Shown: in pieces, positions 1 through 8,945 of the stretch
How positions within the stretch are numbered: position 1 is the first letter of the stretch
How the letters are laid out: each line of letters starts with the position of its first letter
DNA from: Dictyocoela muelleri
Taxonomy: Eukaryota; Microsporidia
Reading direction: 5' to 3'
NCBI GenBank assembly: GCA_016256075.1
Contig: SDVU01000048.1
Location: forward strand, 1 to 24,633
Length of the DNA: 24,633 bases
The notes under the pieces: generated by a model
Told to the model about the DNA's origin: nothing
What the model saw: only the letters and a program-made list of their open reading frames with translations
Database searches by the model: none
Position numbers and translations under genes: made by a program

Positions 1-85
1 ATAAAATATTTTATAAAATTTAAATTTTAATTATATTTTTGAATTTAAATTGAATTAATTTTTATTAAATTTCATTTTAAATTTC

Positions 86-133
86 AAGGCATTTTTCCGG
101 AAAAACAACGGATAAAAACCGGGAAAATGCCTT
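86..133. repeat. short imperfect hairpin
   Basis: The arm AAGGCATTTTTCC is repeated in inverted form as GGGAAAATGCCTT, with a loop of about 20 bases between them. It lies just ahead of the integrase remnant. It may be a tiny foldback MITE, but no target duplication is evident. Confidence 0.45.
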
Positions 134-149
134 CGGCATTTTTCTTGTT

Positions 150-532
150 TCACATACTAAAAATAGAGCAACCCATTGCAAAATATTTATTCTATTTAAA
201 GGTTTTGATATAAATATTTCTTCCGAAGTATTATATAATTACGAGAATAATATACAATCTGTGAAATTGCGATTGATGGAATATGTTGATAGTTATAGGC
301 GTGAGTACAATATTCGAGAATTCTATAATATAATACTAGGATCCAAAATTTTAGTTGCAAAACCTTATTCATTAAACAATTAGAGAAGAAGAAGACGCGT
401 ATTTGAATCTTTATATTACCCTGAACATTACTTTGTTGTAGATTTTGATGAGTATAATGTTAAAATTCAAAACATAGCTTCAGGTGAAATTAAGATAGTT
501 AATCGCAGATTCTTGAAATTGATTCAAAATTA
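150..532 (+). mobile_element. integrase C-terminal fossil (Ty3/gypsy or Ginger-like)
   Basis: This is a fossil of an integrase-bearing element, truncated by insertion or decay; only the C-terminal part is recognisable. The forward-strand translation shows a basic, tyrosine-rich segment. It is followed by a short beta-rich tail (around 430-520) that resembles the small SH3-like or GPY/F-type domain closing Ty3/gypsy and Ginger integrases. The motif RRRRRVFESLYY recalls RRQTFESIYY in the integrase tail near 9540-9600, so the two may be related families. The element is broken. No terminal repeats can be assigned and the 5' part is not in the window. The family call is inference from motif style only. 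Confidence 0.5.
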
Positions 533-1002
533 AATTTTTTTCAAATTTTTTTAATATTTATAATAATTTTAAAATTTTAACAATTTAATAATTTTTAAAT
601 ATATAATTTTTTTAAATATTTGTTTTTAATAAACTATATAATCAACAAAGATTAAAATAAATAAAAATCTTACTAGTGAAATTGTATTTTATGTTAAAAT
701 ATTATTAAAAATGAAATATTGATTTTGTGTAAACTTTACGTTTTAAGGCGTTAATTAATAGTTTTTTGTTTGGTTATAATAAATATTTTTTTAAATATAA
801 ATGACGTATATTTTTTTATTAAATTACTTATGTTTTACACTTTATTGAATTGATTTAAAAAAACATGAAGCATTATAATAATTTATATTTTTCATTTTAA
901 TAATAAAAAAATATTTATTGCGATATTCTTTAGAAATGTATTTGTTTATTTAAATAAGATAAATAAATTTTATTAATAATTAAGTTTATTAAAATAAAAA
1001 TA
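533..1002. other. AT-rich intergenic DNA, nothing recognised
   Basis: This stretch is extremely AT-rich, with runs of A and T and no reading frame that resembles a protein. A weak inverted similarity (GTGTAAACTTTAC near 730 and TTTTACACTTTATT near 835) suggests an old decayed inverted-repeat element, but it is not convincing. Confidence 0.5.
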
Positions 1003-1205
1003 GGGGGTCATAATTTGCTGATTTTTATTTCTGATGTTCACATTAATAAAATTTATATCAAAAAATGAATTTTTGCATTCAAATAAAAGGGGGCATTATT
1101 TGACACGACATTAGTAATAAAAATTTATTATAAAAAAAATGATTTTTTTTTAATTTTTAATTTAATTTAATACGGGCATAATTTGCAGGGGGGGCATTAT
1201 TTGTT
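1003..1205. repeat. four dispersed copies of a GGGCATAATTTG motif
   Basis: Four related short motifs occur near 1004, 1090, 1174 and 1190: GGGGGTCATAATTTGCTG, GGGGGCATTATTTGACAC, CGGGCATAATTTGCAG and GGGGGCATTATTTGTTAC. They are the only G-rich spots in a very AT-rich stretch. They are probably ends or subterminal repeats of a decayed DNA transposon. The unit count and spacing are direct observation; the transposon origin is inference. Confidence 0.4.
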
Positions 1206-1699
1206 ACAACACATTTATTTAAAGGTATTTTTAATCTAAGAATCAAATATAAACCTTATGGATATTTTAAAAACATAAATTGTAGCATAGAACTCGTTTA
1301 TTATTCTTATTACCCAAATTTTCTCACCAGATCAATTTTTAGTATTAGTGTCAATTATGGATAAAAAAAGTCATTTTCAAATTGTATCTCTCCAGATATA
1401 TTCTCTAAAAATATAATTAAATAAACTGGTTATCCAAGGAGTTAAAGACATCCTTGGATTTATAAATCTTAATTGGTAAGATAATAGAGTATGTTTCTTA
1501 TTTCAAATATGTTTAAAATTACGAGATAAATAAATATATAATTAACAAAATGCGGAAATAAAAAAATAGGAAGATTTACAAAATTTGTTCATATCTATAA
1601 ATTTTAAATGTTTATCATATATTTATTTATTAAACAATTTTACGCTTATTTGAAAAAAATAAACTAACCCTATGCTCTTACCAATAAAGATTTATAAAA
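1206..1699. other. AT-rich intergenic DNA, nothing recognised
   Basis: No coding frame, RNA gene or clear repeat could be supported here. Confidence 0.5.
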
Positions 1700-1866
1700 T
1701 CGAGGGTGGATCTAAGTCGGTTGATAAGCGAATATTACCGTATTTATATAGTTTTTGATCTCATAATGTCATTCCCTCATTATTTATTAAAGTAACATAA
1801 GCGGTATTCGAACCAGATACATAAATGTTACATTCAAGAGTGTCACCACGTATCTTTTAGGCCCCA
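1700..1866 (-). mobile_element. truncated copy of the tRNA-carrying element
   Basis: This is a partial copy of the family also seen at 3855-9101 and 16265-16716. It keeps the tRNA-like block (1794-1865, minus strand) and about 90 bases of the adjoining body. The body includes the TATAGTTTTTGA and TTATTTATTAAAG stretches shared with 8829-8870. Neither terminal inverted repeat is attached. Both ends are approximate. Confidence 0.6.
1794..1865 (-). pseudogene. tRNA-derived sequence (copy C)
   Basis: On the minus strand this 72-nt block starts GGGGCC and contains the B-box/T-loop core GGTTCGAAT near its 3' end. It aligns throughout with the blocks at 8873-8945 and 16642-16714, including the shared ACTCTTGAATG stretch. 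The acceptor ends no longer pair and the T-stem is degraded, so it is not expected to be a working tRNA. Confidence 0.6.
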
Positions 1867-2164
1867 TATTAATAATAAAAATTATTTTTAAATAATAACT
1901 TTTTAAAATAAACTAACTATTGAAATATCACCATTTTTTAATAAATTATGTTATATTGGATCAGTATAAATCTACATAGTTTTATATTTATTTGCATGAC
2001 TATTAATAATACCCTTTTCTATGAATTAACATTTTAGTAAAATTATATTTTCTGTTTTTAATCTTTTTTGAACTATTCAAATTTAAAACAACAAAATTTT
2101 CTATAATTATAGATATTATATCGTTGGTTAATTATATTCTAACAAAACTTTGCATATATCGCTT

Positions 2165-2270
2165 CAAAACTTTTTGTTTTTTATCAATGACTCAACAAGA
2201 TACAGGTAATTTCATTTATTAATCTTTATTAAAATCACTTTTTTCACTAGATCTTGCTTTAATTACTCAA
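2165..2270 (+). mobile_element. small fragment of the tRNA-carrying element
   Basis: The stretch ATCAATGACTCA followed by GATACAGGTAATT, then TTTTTCACTA, matches the inner edge of the left inverted repeat at about 4046-4110 and 16409-16465. No ends are recognisable. It is not collinear with the copy at 1700-1866, so it is best read as a separate remnant. Confidence 0.45.
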
Positions 2271-2573
2271 ATAATATTTCTGAATCCAGTAGTTTATACA
2301 ATTTATGAAATACCTACGCTAAATCGAATCGATCATCCGACTTTATAGTATCGGGATTGCAATGGCATATATTTTTTTAATTATAATTCATGACAATGCA
2401 TAAACAATAAAATTTTTTTATAACTGTCAATTAAAACTGATAAAATAAAAAATAAATTGAAAATTTAGGATATAATAAAAAAATTAATAAAAAGAGTTTG
2501 AAATAAAGTTTGAAATTATGAAATACGTTTTAAAAATAAAAATGAAAAAAATATTTATAATAAAATAATTTGC

Positions 2574-2581
2574 TACCCCAA
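2574..2581 (+). promoter_or_regulatory. CCC start-site motif upstream of the RBM26-like gene
   Basis: TACCCCAA directly precedes the ATG at 2582. A CCC-type motif just upstream of the start codon is a known feature of microsporidian genes. The same motif precedes the other two host genes in this window. It also supports the ATG at 2582 over the upstream in-frame TTG. Confidence 0.6.
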
Positions 2582-3706
2582 ATGTCCGAAAAAAACTCGA
2601 TCAATGAATTAGAAAAAAAAGATTGTAGAAATGATAAAGCTATGAAAAATTTCGAAAGCAAATGTGAACTAAAAGATTATGATTGTTGTAAACGTTCAGC
2701 TGTTGATAAAGAAAATTATCGGAATAAAGAAAATAAATTTATTCGTAATGATCACAAAAAATTTAGTCATAATGAAGTCAAAGAAAGTGAACCTTTCTCA
2801 ATACCAATAATCCCGAATATCCCCAATAAAAAAATACATAATGATGAGATTTTGGACATGAACTCCATTAACAACGAAGACAACTTGATTGAAAATGATT
2901 TTCCGAAGGACGGAGAAAGCCCAAAAGTTATACCGAGGTCTATTCTTCCTTATCCTCTTCCGGATATGCACATTACAATGATTAATAATGAAATGAAAAT
3001 TTACAACGTAACTGACAAAGAATCTGTCATTGATGAAATTGAAGAGGCCATTTTAAATTCAAACACCCCGAAAGAACTTTATGACAATTTATGTTTAAGA
3101 ATGAATAATTATTTTGGCCAGAATTCAAAAAAATTTGTAGCTAAACTGCTGATATATAAGAGAAAGTTCTGCCGAAATGGCAGTATATGTGGGAGAAAAT
3201 CAACTTGTGTTTTTATACATCCAGACGAAAGAACTGAAAAAGATTCAAAATCTGAGAGGGGACTTGTTGATCTTGATAATCCTGCTAAAAGGCAAAAAAA
3301 TAGCCAAAATGATGAAATAATTATTAATAAAGTGCCTGAATATCATTCACAGGTAAAAATTATTCAAGAATATTGTGAAAGATTTGGAGATGTAAAACAT
3401 ATTCGTCAATTAAAACCAGGAAAATTTCTAGTTAAGTTTGTTGATCCAAGGTGTGCGTCTGATTTGATCTATTCGAATGAAATTATTTTTAATGACGTGG
3501 GGATAACAAAATTCTTCAACCTTTATAAAAATGAAAATAAGAACCAAGAATTTGATGTTGTTTTGTTAAATTTGTTGTCTGAAAATGATGCGCTTATAGA
3601 TAAATTATATCAAAAGGGTGAAGTTCAGATTGCAAGTAGAATGAGAGGGATAATGACTGAATTAAGAGATGTGATTTTAAAGTCAGAAGTAAGGAAAGAT
3701 AATTGA
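2582..3706 (+). CDS. RBM26/27-like RNA-binding protein (CCCH finger plus RRM)
   Basis: This is a 374-residue protein starting at the ATG that follows the CCC motif; the frame is open upstream only through a TTG codon. The first ~110 residues are charged and low in complexity. Residues ~146-190 form a helical block placed like the PWI-like domain of RBM26/27. Next comes a zinc finger with ligands C197, C203, C209 and H213 (C-x5-C-x5-C-x3-H). An RRM-like fold follows at ~245-313 (INKVPEYHSQ, then RFGDVKHIRQ and GKFLVKFVD), and the tail is helical. This order matches RBM26/27 and fission-yeast Rmn1-type proteins, which link polyadenylated RNA to nuclear decay by the exosome. The finger spacing is closer to Nab2/ZC3H14 than to the usual C-x8 form. 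A nuclear RNA-surveillance role is inferred from the family. No pathway neighbours are present. Confidence 0.75.
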   Translation: MSEKNSINELEKKDCRNDKAMKNFESKCELKDYDCCKRSAVDKENYRNKENKFIRNDHKKFSHNEVKESEPFSIPIIPNIPNKKIHNDEILDMNSINNEDNLIENDFPKDGESPKVIPRSILPYPLPDMHITMINNEMKIYNVTDKESVIDEIEEAILNSNTPKELYDNLCLRMNNYFGQNSKKFVAKLLIYKRKFCRNGSICGRKSTCVFIHPDERTEKDSKSERGLVDLDNPAKRQKNSQNDEIIINKVPEYHSQVKIIQEYCERFGDVKHIRQLKPGKFLVKFVDPRCASDLIYSNEIIFNDVGITKFFNLYKNENKNQEFDVVLLNLLSENDALIDKLYQKGEVQIASRMRGIMTELRDVILKSEVRKDN

Positions 3707-3861
3707 GATTTCAAATTTTTTTATTAAATTTAATAATTTTTTTATAAATTTTTTTCAATATTTATTTTATGTTAATTAAAAATATTGAAAATTTTTTTTT
3801 AATCCCGTAAGGCCATTTTTTTATCCCATAACGCTATTTTTTTTGAAAAAAAATATTACAT

Positions 3862-3934
3862 GCTGACAACATCCATAGCTGACAACATCCATAGCTGACA
3901 ACATCCATAGCTGACAACATCCATAGCTGACAAC
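3862..3934 (+). repeat. 16-bp tandem repeat inside the left inverted repeat
   Basis: Four identical units of GCTGACAACATCCATA plus a partial fifth lie at the outer end of the left arm. The other arms of this family have a single GCTGACAA unit there. The identical units imply recent local expansion. Confidence 0.9.
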
Positions 3935-4739
3935 CCAGAGAGTTGTCACCTACCATGGTCTGTGACTTTTGGTTATTTGTGTTCCAATAATATGTAACTT
4001 CCTAAGCTACCCAGAAACCAAGCTGTATGCGATTTTCGTTTTACCAATGACTCAGTAGTATACAGGTAATTGGTGGCTTTCCATGAATTTTTATTTTTCA
4101 CTACTTATTTTGCCGAGTTGCGTATCCGCAGTCATACCCACACCCAAGAGAGCCACTTATACTTAATTTTCATATTAAACCAACTCTTAATCATCTATAC
4201 CAGTGGTTTTCAAACTTTTTGATGCGTGGACCCCTTTTTCATATTTAAATTTTCCTCGGACCTACAAATGTTAAAAAAATTTAGAATTTCAAAAAAAATC
4301 AAGGTCTTCTTCGGAACGTAGACCACACTGAAAAAAAATTAAATGTAGTTCACTTTCCGAAAAAATCAAAATTTCGAATTATTTTACTTTTTTTAAAGAA
4401 ATTTCGCCCTTATTGTTTTAAATTAAAAATAGCATTTTATTTTATTGACACTTCATTATGTTATTTTTAAGATTTTTTGATGATTAATGGAATAAATATA
4501 TGTATTAACTTCAATTCAGAATAAAAAAATAATGATTTGAAGCTTTAATAATTATAAATAAATATATTTAGATGTTCAAAGCGTGATTGATATAATTACA
4601 ATAGTAATAAATACTTTACTACCTATATATAGTTTTTAATTTATATTGTATTGCATACTTATTAAAACTTCAATTTTTTAAATTAATTGTTTGATCTATG
4701 ATTTGAGTTAAGAAAATATAGCTTCTGTAAGAAATTTTT

Positions 4740-5601
4740 GGTTCTCTAACAGGTTATTCATTCTCCTTTATTTTAAGAAAATTGTATCCTTAAAGGAAAA
4801 TTACAAATTTTTAATTTGTAATAAACTATAAATTACAAGTTATTATTACTATAACTGAAAATAACACCCGATTTAACGATCATTTTAGATAAGAATTATG
4901 TAATTTTTTCTTACAGAAGTCGATTTGTTCACTAATAAAGCAGTGAATAACCATTGGCGTATTAAAAATTCATTAAAAACAATTTTAAGCTAAAAAATCA
5001 TAATTTTGTCAAATTTTATCTAAAAATTTATCAACAAATATTTAACATAATATTTTTTATATCAAAGGTAGTGAACTTTTATGCAGTCCACAGTCCAAAC
5101 AAGCTTTAAAAATCAATTAGCGAAAGCAGAGCCGTAAAATCGCCCACTATAAGGTGGGCGATTTTACAGCCTTATGATAAACAAAATCAAAAGCTAAATA
5201 TTCTAGAAACCCATTAAAAATTTGCTGAAGAAAACATCAAAACCAATTTTTTATCATCGATAGCTGACTTTGATATTTTATTCGATAATAATTTGTTTAT
5301 TTATCAAAAAAAATGTTATAAAAAGGTTTGTAGCACTCAAAAGAAATGAAGAAGGGTAATGTAAGTATATCGATATAAGCACGAATTTTCTTTTAAAGAA
5401 GTTCGCTGGTTCGTTTTTCATATACACTTCTTTTTAGTATTTTTTGTTTTTTTTTGCGTAGGAAATAAGACCAAAAATAGTAATAAGATGAGTATATATA
5501 AAAAACGGGTAACTTCTTTACCAGATGATTTCGTACTTCTTTCAGATCACTTCAATTACCTCTCCTCATTCATTTTAGTTGCCACAAATCGTTGGAGAAC
5601 C
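4740..5601. mobile_element. 862-bp Merlin-like MITE nested in the hAT element
   Basis: The left end GGTTCTCTAACAGGTTA and the right end, read inward, GGTTCTCCAACG resemble the terminal motif GGTTCTCCAACGGGTTAG also found at 11735-12028 and 23104-23177. Flanking 9-mers GAAATTTTT (4731-4739) and GAAAATTTT (5602-5610) match at 8 of 9 positions. Target duplications of 8-9 bp and GG-starting ends fit the Merlin superfamily. There is no coding capacity. Confidence 0.55.
5134..5167. repeat. perfect 14-bp hairpin
   Basis: GTAAAATCGCCCAC is followed by a 6-base loop and its exact inverse GTGGGCGATTTTAC. A direct copy of the right arm and beyond (CGATTTTACAGCCTT) recurs at about 5860-5874. It is the strongest GC-containing hairpin in this stretch and may be the core of a small MITE or a leftover transposon end. 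Confidence 0.7.
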
Positions 5602-6454
5602 GAAAATTTTGGTTTTAATTAAAATAGACAAGAAAAGAAGGTTATGAGTAAAAAATTCCATATTGATCAATTTTTAAACAAGTTTATCGGGAGTTATTAT
5701 AATATTAAGAATAAATAGCATGGAAAAATTGGTTAAATAAGACTTGAAAATAGTTGAATATTTGATCAAAAATAAATTTTGTTTTAGAATAAAAAAAATC
5801 TATTTATTTCACATTTCAATTTTTACAAAATTTATAATGAACCTCTACTCGGTTTATGCGATTTTACAGCCTTGTACCAAATAAGCTATTATATAAAATC
5901 TGAATTTGATTTTTATAGTCTTTTCGGTTCTCACCCGAGCTTCAACTCTTACTAAAAAATAGAAATCACATCAATATGAAAAAATTACAAAATTATTATT
6001 TGAAAAAAAAGATAATAATCGTTAGTTATATTTAGTTATAATTATCATAATTATATTAAACTTCCATAAATATTCACTAGAAAATTATTATGATCATTAA
6101 AACTGAATAAACCGCGATTTTACGATTATTTCAAATAATACACTTAGATTTGTCTTCTAAAGATAAGAATTTCATCATAAAGAAAGGGAAATAACCTAAG
6201 CAAACCTAACCAAACTTTTTCTTTCTAGTTTTTGGCGCATTTTCAAAACATATATTTGTTGATTTTCTATTTTGGAGAGTTTTATTTGGTGTACACTCTT
6301 AAAATATTTTTTTTAAGCATGGCAAACTTGAGAGTTAAATTATTTGAATAAATTGTGGATTACTGAAACTACAAAAATTACTATTTTTATTTATAAAACT
6401 AAAAACTATATTGAAACATTTATAAATTGAAAAAAATATTAAATGGTAAACTAT

Positions 6455-8640
6455 ACAGGCGTTTTTCCATTATTTTTAAGCACCATATTTCATTATTTTT
6501 GACACCATCTCTATATTATTGCCACCATTTTCATTTCTATTGACTCTATTTTTCATTATTATTGACTCCATTTATCATTACGAGGTTTTTATCAGCTATG
6601 GGACAAGTGTCCAAAGCTATAGATAAATATTTCCAATGTTATAGACTATTTTCCATATTATGACACATTTTTCAAAAGTTATAACCCCATTTCCCATTGT
6701 TATAGCTCCAGAATCTTAGAGTTAGTAGTCTTTTTTCATAGTCATAGATCTTTTTTTGAGATATGTAGATTTTTTTTGTTATATACAAATTTTTCGAATT
6801 TATAGACACATTTTACCTGACTTATAGACATATTTTCTAGATTTATAGATATATTTGCAATACTTTTACAAAATTAAGCCCATATAAATAATATCTTAAA
6901 CCCAAGGCCTAATTAATTTTCGGTACTACTCTGATCAGCATATATTTTTCTAAGAGAAACTTATTTAAAATATACGTAAGATAAATTTAGGAATAAACTG
7001 AATTACTTTTCAGGTTTGTAATAGTAGCACGATAACTGGCCACAAGATTTTTTTATAAAAAAATTAGCAATATATCATATAAACAATAATATTAAAATAT
7101 AACTTATCTTAGGCCCCAAAAAGAAATATACAAAATTAACAAATATAGAAATACCAAATTATAATAAAATTATCTTTTTTGTCAGACTTATATGTTTTAG
7201 AAACTCGTTTTATGTAGTAGTATTTTCTAATTTTATATATAAAACTGATTCTACAATATTTATCTAAGATAAGATAATATAACTCGTTAATTTTTTGTCT
7301 TTTCTATATTATTTAGTTTAGTGTATTTCTTTAGGGAAATGTCTAATAACCTTTAATTAAATATTCTTGTTTAAACTAAGATATTTTTTATTTTTTTATA
7401 AAAATCCGGGAGCGATCTAGCGTAAACTCGCCATATTCTGCCTCCACGTCTGCTATTACAAACAGAATAATTATTAAGTATATCATGAAATTTAAATTAT
7501 GTAATTTTAAAAAAGTTTCTCTTGAAAAAAAAATCTATATGCAGAGTATACCCGAAAATTATTGAGATCTTGATTTTGGAATATTATTAAGAAGAGCTTA
7601 ATTTTGTATAAGTATTTAAAGTATATCTATAACTCTAAGAAAACCTCTATAACTCTGAAAATTCGGGCCTATGTCTTAAAAAATAATGTCTAAAACTCCT
7701 AAAAAAAGACTATGACTCTGCAAAAGGTCTATAACTCGTAAATTTGACTCTTTATCACTGGGAAAATATGTCTATAACTTCCAAATCCGATCTTTCGGTA
7801 GGAGGCCGAAAGATCGAAAAACTTGAGGTTTCTGTCTTAAATTTTATCAAATTATAAATAAGCATTTTGATTTAAAAGAAGCAAGAGTAAATATAAGGTT
7901 GGAGGAAAAATATAAGGTTAAAGGAAAAAAATTCAAAAGTTAATTATAAGAGTACTGTGAAATTAAGAGGTTGTGAAATTATAAGGGTGATAAAAAAATT
8001 ACAAAAGTGGGGGTATTTTAAGAGTTAGTGGTTGTGTAGATATAAGAGGTGTTAAAAATTATAAAAAAAATATTTTTTTGTTATTTTTTCCCTCCGCAAT
8101 TATAGTTTTCACTATTCTATTATATTTTTACCCTCCACTCTTATAATTAACTGTTGTCGTTTTTACCATACATCCTCATAATTACCCCTTAACTATCATA
8201 ATAATCGTTACAATTTCCTCTGAAGCTCTTATAAGTTTATTTTCACCCTTATAATTTACTTCTGTCTCTTTAAATTAAAAAAAATCTTCGTTAAAATTTG
8301 AAAAAAATTTTAAGATCAAACTTTAAACTTTTCCGATTTTTCGGCCTCAAGCCCTAACATAAAGTTTCCAGATCTCTCGGACTCTTGCCGAAAGATCAAA
8401 AAGCTTTATAACCTTTGGAAAATGTGTCATAACTTTGGAAAATGGATATATAACTTTGGAAAATAGGTCTATAGCTTTGGGCAATTGATCAATAACCAAA
8501 AAACCTTGTAATGCGAAATGGTGTCAATAATAATGCAAAATGGTGTCAATAATAATGAAAAATGGTATCAATTATTATGAAAAGGTCTGTATAATTTTGA
8601 TGTAATATTTTATTGAATAAAATTACTATAATCCAAGAGA
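6455..8640. repeat. large foldback of short tandem units inside the hAT element
   Basis: The left arm (about 6455-7045) has units such as ATTATTGACACCATTT and ATGTTATAGACTATTTTCC. The right arm (about 7430-8640) has their inverse, for example AAATGGTGTCAATAATAATG and CTATAACTTTGGAAAAT. Unit length is roughly 20 bases. Non-repetitive anchors also match in inverted order: GTTTGTAATAG at 7014 against CTATTACAAAC near 7456, and AATTTTCGGT near 6915 against CCGAAAATT near 7553. The centre is near 7235. The right arm is lengthened by the nested foldback at 7789-8397. There is no coding frame. Confidence 0.75.
7789..8397. mobile_element. 609-bp foldback nested in the larger foldback
   Basis: The ends are GATCTTTCGG on the left and CCGAAAGATC on the right. 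Each end also has its own small palindrome, for example CGATCTTTCGG paired with CCGAAAGATCG at 7788-7816. The interior holds inverted tandem units, such as AATTATAAGGGTG on the left and CACCCTTATAATTT on the right, with the centre near 8075. It interrupts the run of CTATAACTT units of the host foldback. No target duplication is clear. Confidence 0.6.
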
Positions 8641-8872
8641 GAAATGCATTATAATAAAATAATTTTTACGGGACCCTCTGGAGTCGTCTATAGATTCCCT
8701 AAACTGCGAAAATGTTCTAGGGACCCCCTGAAGTATCTGAGCGACCAAAGGGGTACATATGGACCACTTTGAGAAACACTTATCTATACCATACTGGAAT
8801 ATAGGTATATTAAAACTATATTTCTATAGTTTTTGACCACTTAATGACAATCTAAATTATTTATTAAAGAGT

Positions 8873-8945
8873 GGCGTCAGTGGGATTCGAACCTCGAAAC
8901 TTTAATTTTCATTCAAGAGTGTTAATTAATGAGATATCTGGCCCC
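8873..8945 (-). pseudogene. tRNA-derived sequence (copy A)
   Basis: This is a block of 73 nt, the canonical tRNA length, on the minus strand. It starts GGGGCCA; its last seven bases TGACGCC can form five of seven acceptor pairs with that start. The A-box region (TATCTCATTAATTAACACTC) is a degraded form of TAGCTCAGTGGTTAGAGC, and GGTTCGAATCCC is a perfect B box. The T-stem is poor and no clean anticodon arm is evident. It is therefore a tRNA-derived unit, possibly still a Pol III promoter, rather than a functional tRNA. Its 5' end touches the inner edge of the right inverted repeat. Confidence 0.7.

Larger units (their letters stand above)
4201..8781. mobile_element. 4.6-kb hAT-type element without a transposase
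   Basis: The left end starts CAGTGGTTTTCAAACTTTTT. The right end, read inward, starts AAGTGTTTCTCAAAGTGG. Both match the hAT terminal consensus CAGTGnTTYTCAA, apart from the outermost base on the right. A perfect 8-bp target duplication, ATCTATAC, flanks it at 4193-4200 and 8782-8789, the size expected for hAT. The insertion splits the tRNA-carrying element cleanly. No frame inside encodes anything like a transposase, so it must have moved using one supplied in trans. The interior is built from other elements: a Merlin-like MITE (4740-5601), a large foldback (6455-8640) and a further foldback inside that (7789-8397). GC-richer subterminal stretches at both ends (GGACCCC-type motifs near 4228, 8672 and 8721) are probably transposase-binding sites. 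Confidence 0.85.

Noticed and set aside
2570-2581. Upstream TTG as the start of the RBM26-like protein
   Set aside because: The ATG at 2582 follows the CCC motif at the spacing seen for the other host genes; a TTG start is not expected in a nuclear gene.
3862-3934. CRISPR-like array
   Set aside because: Units are contiguous without spacers and lie in a eukaryotic transposon end.
5128-5880. A transposon bounded by AAGGCTGTAAAATCGC repeats
   Set aside because: The span would cross the boundary of the MITE at 4740-5601, and the left copy lacks a proper end; it is kept only as a hairpin plus a direct repeat.
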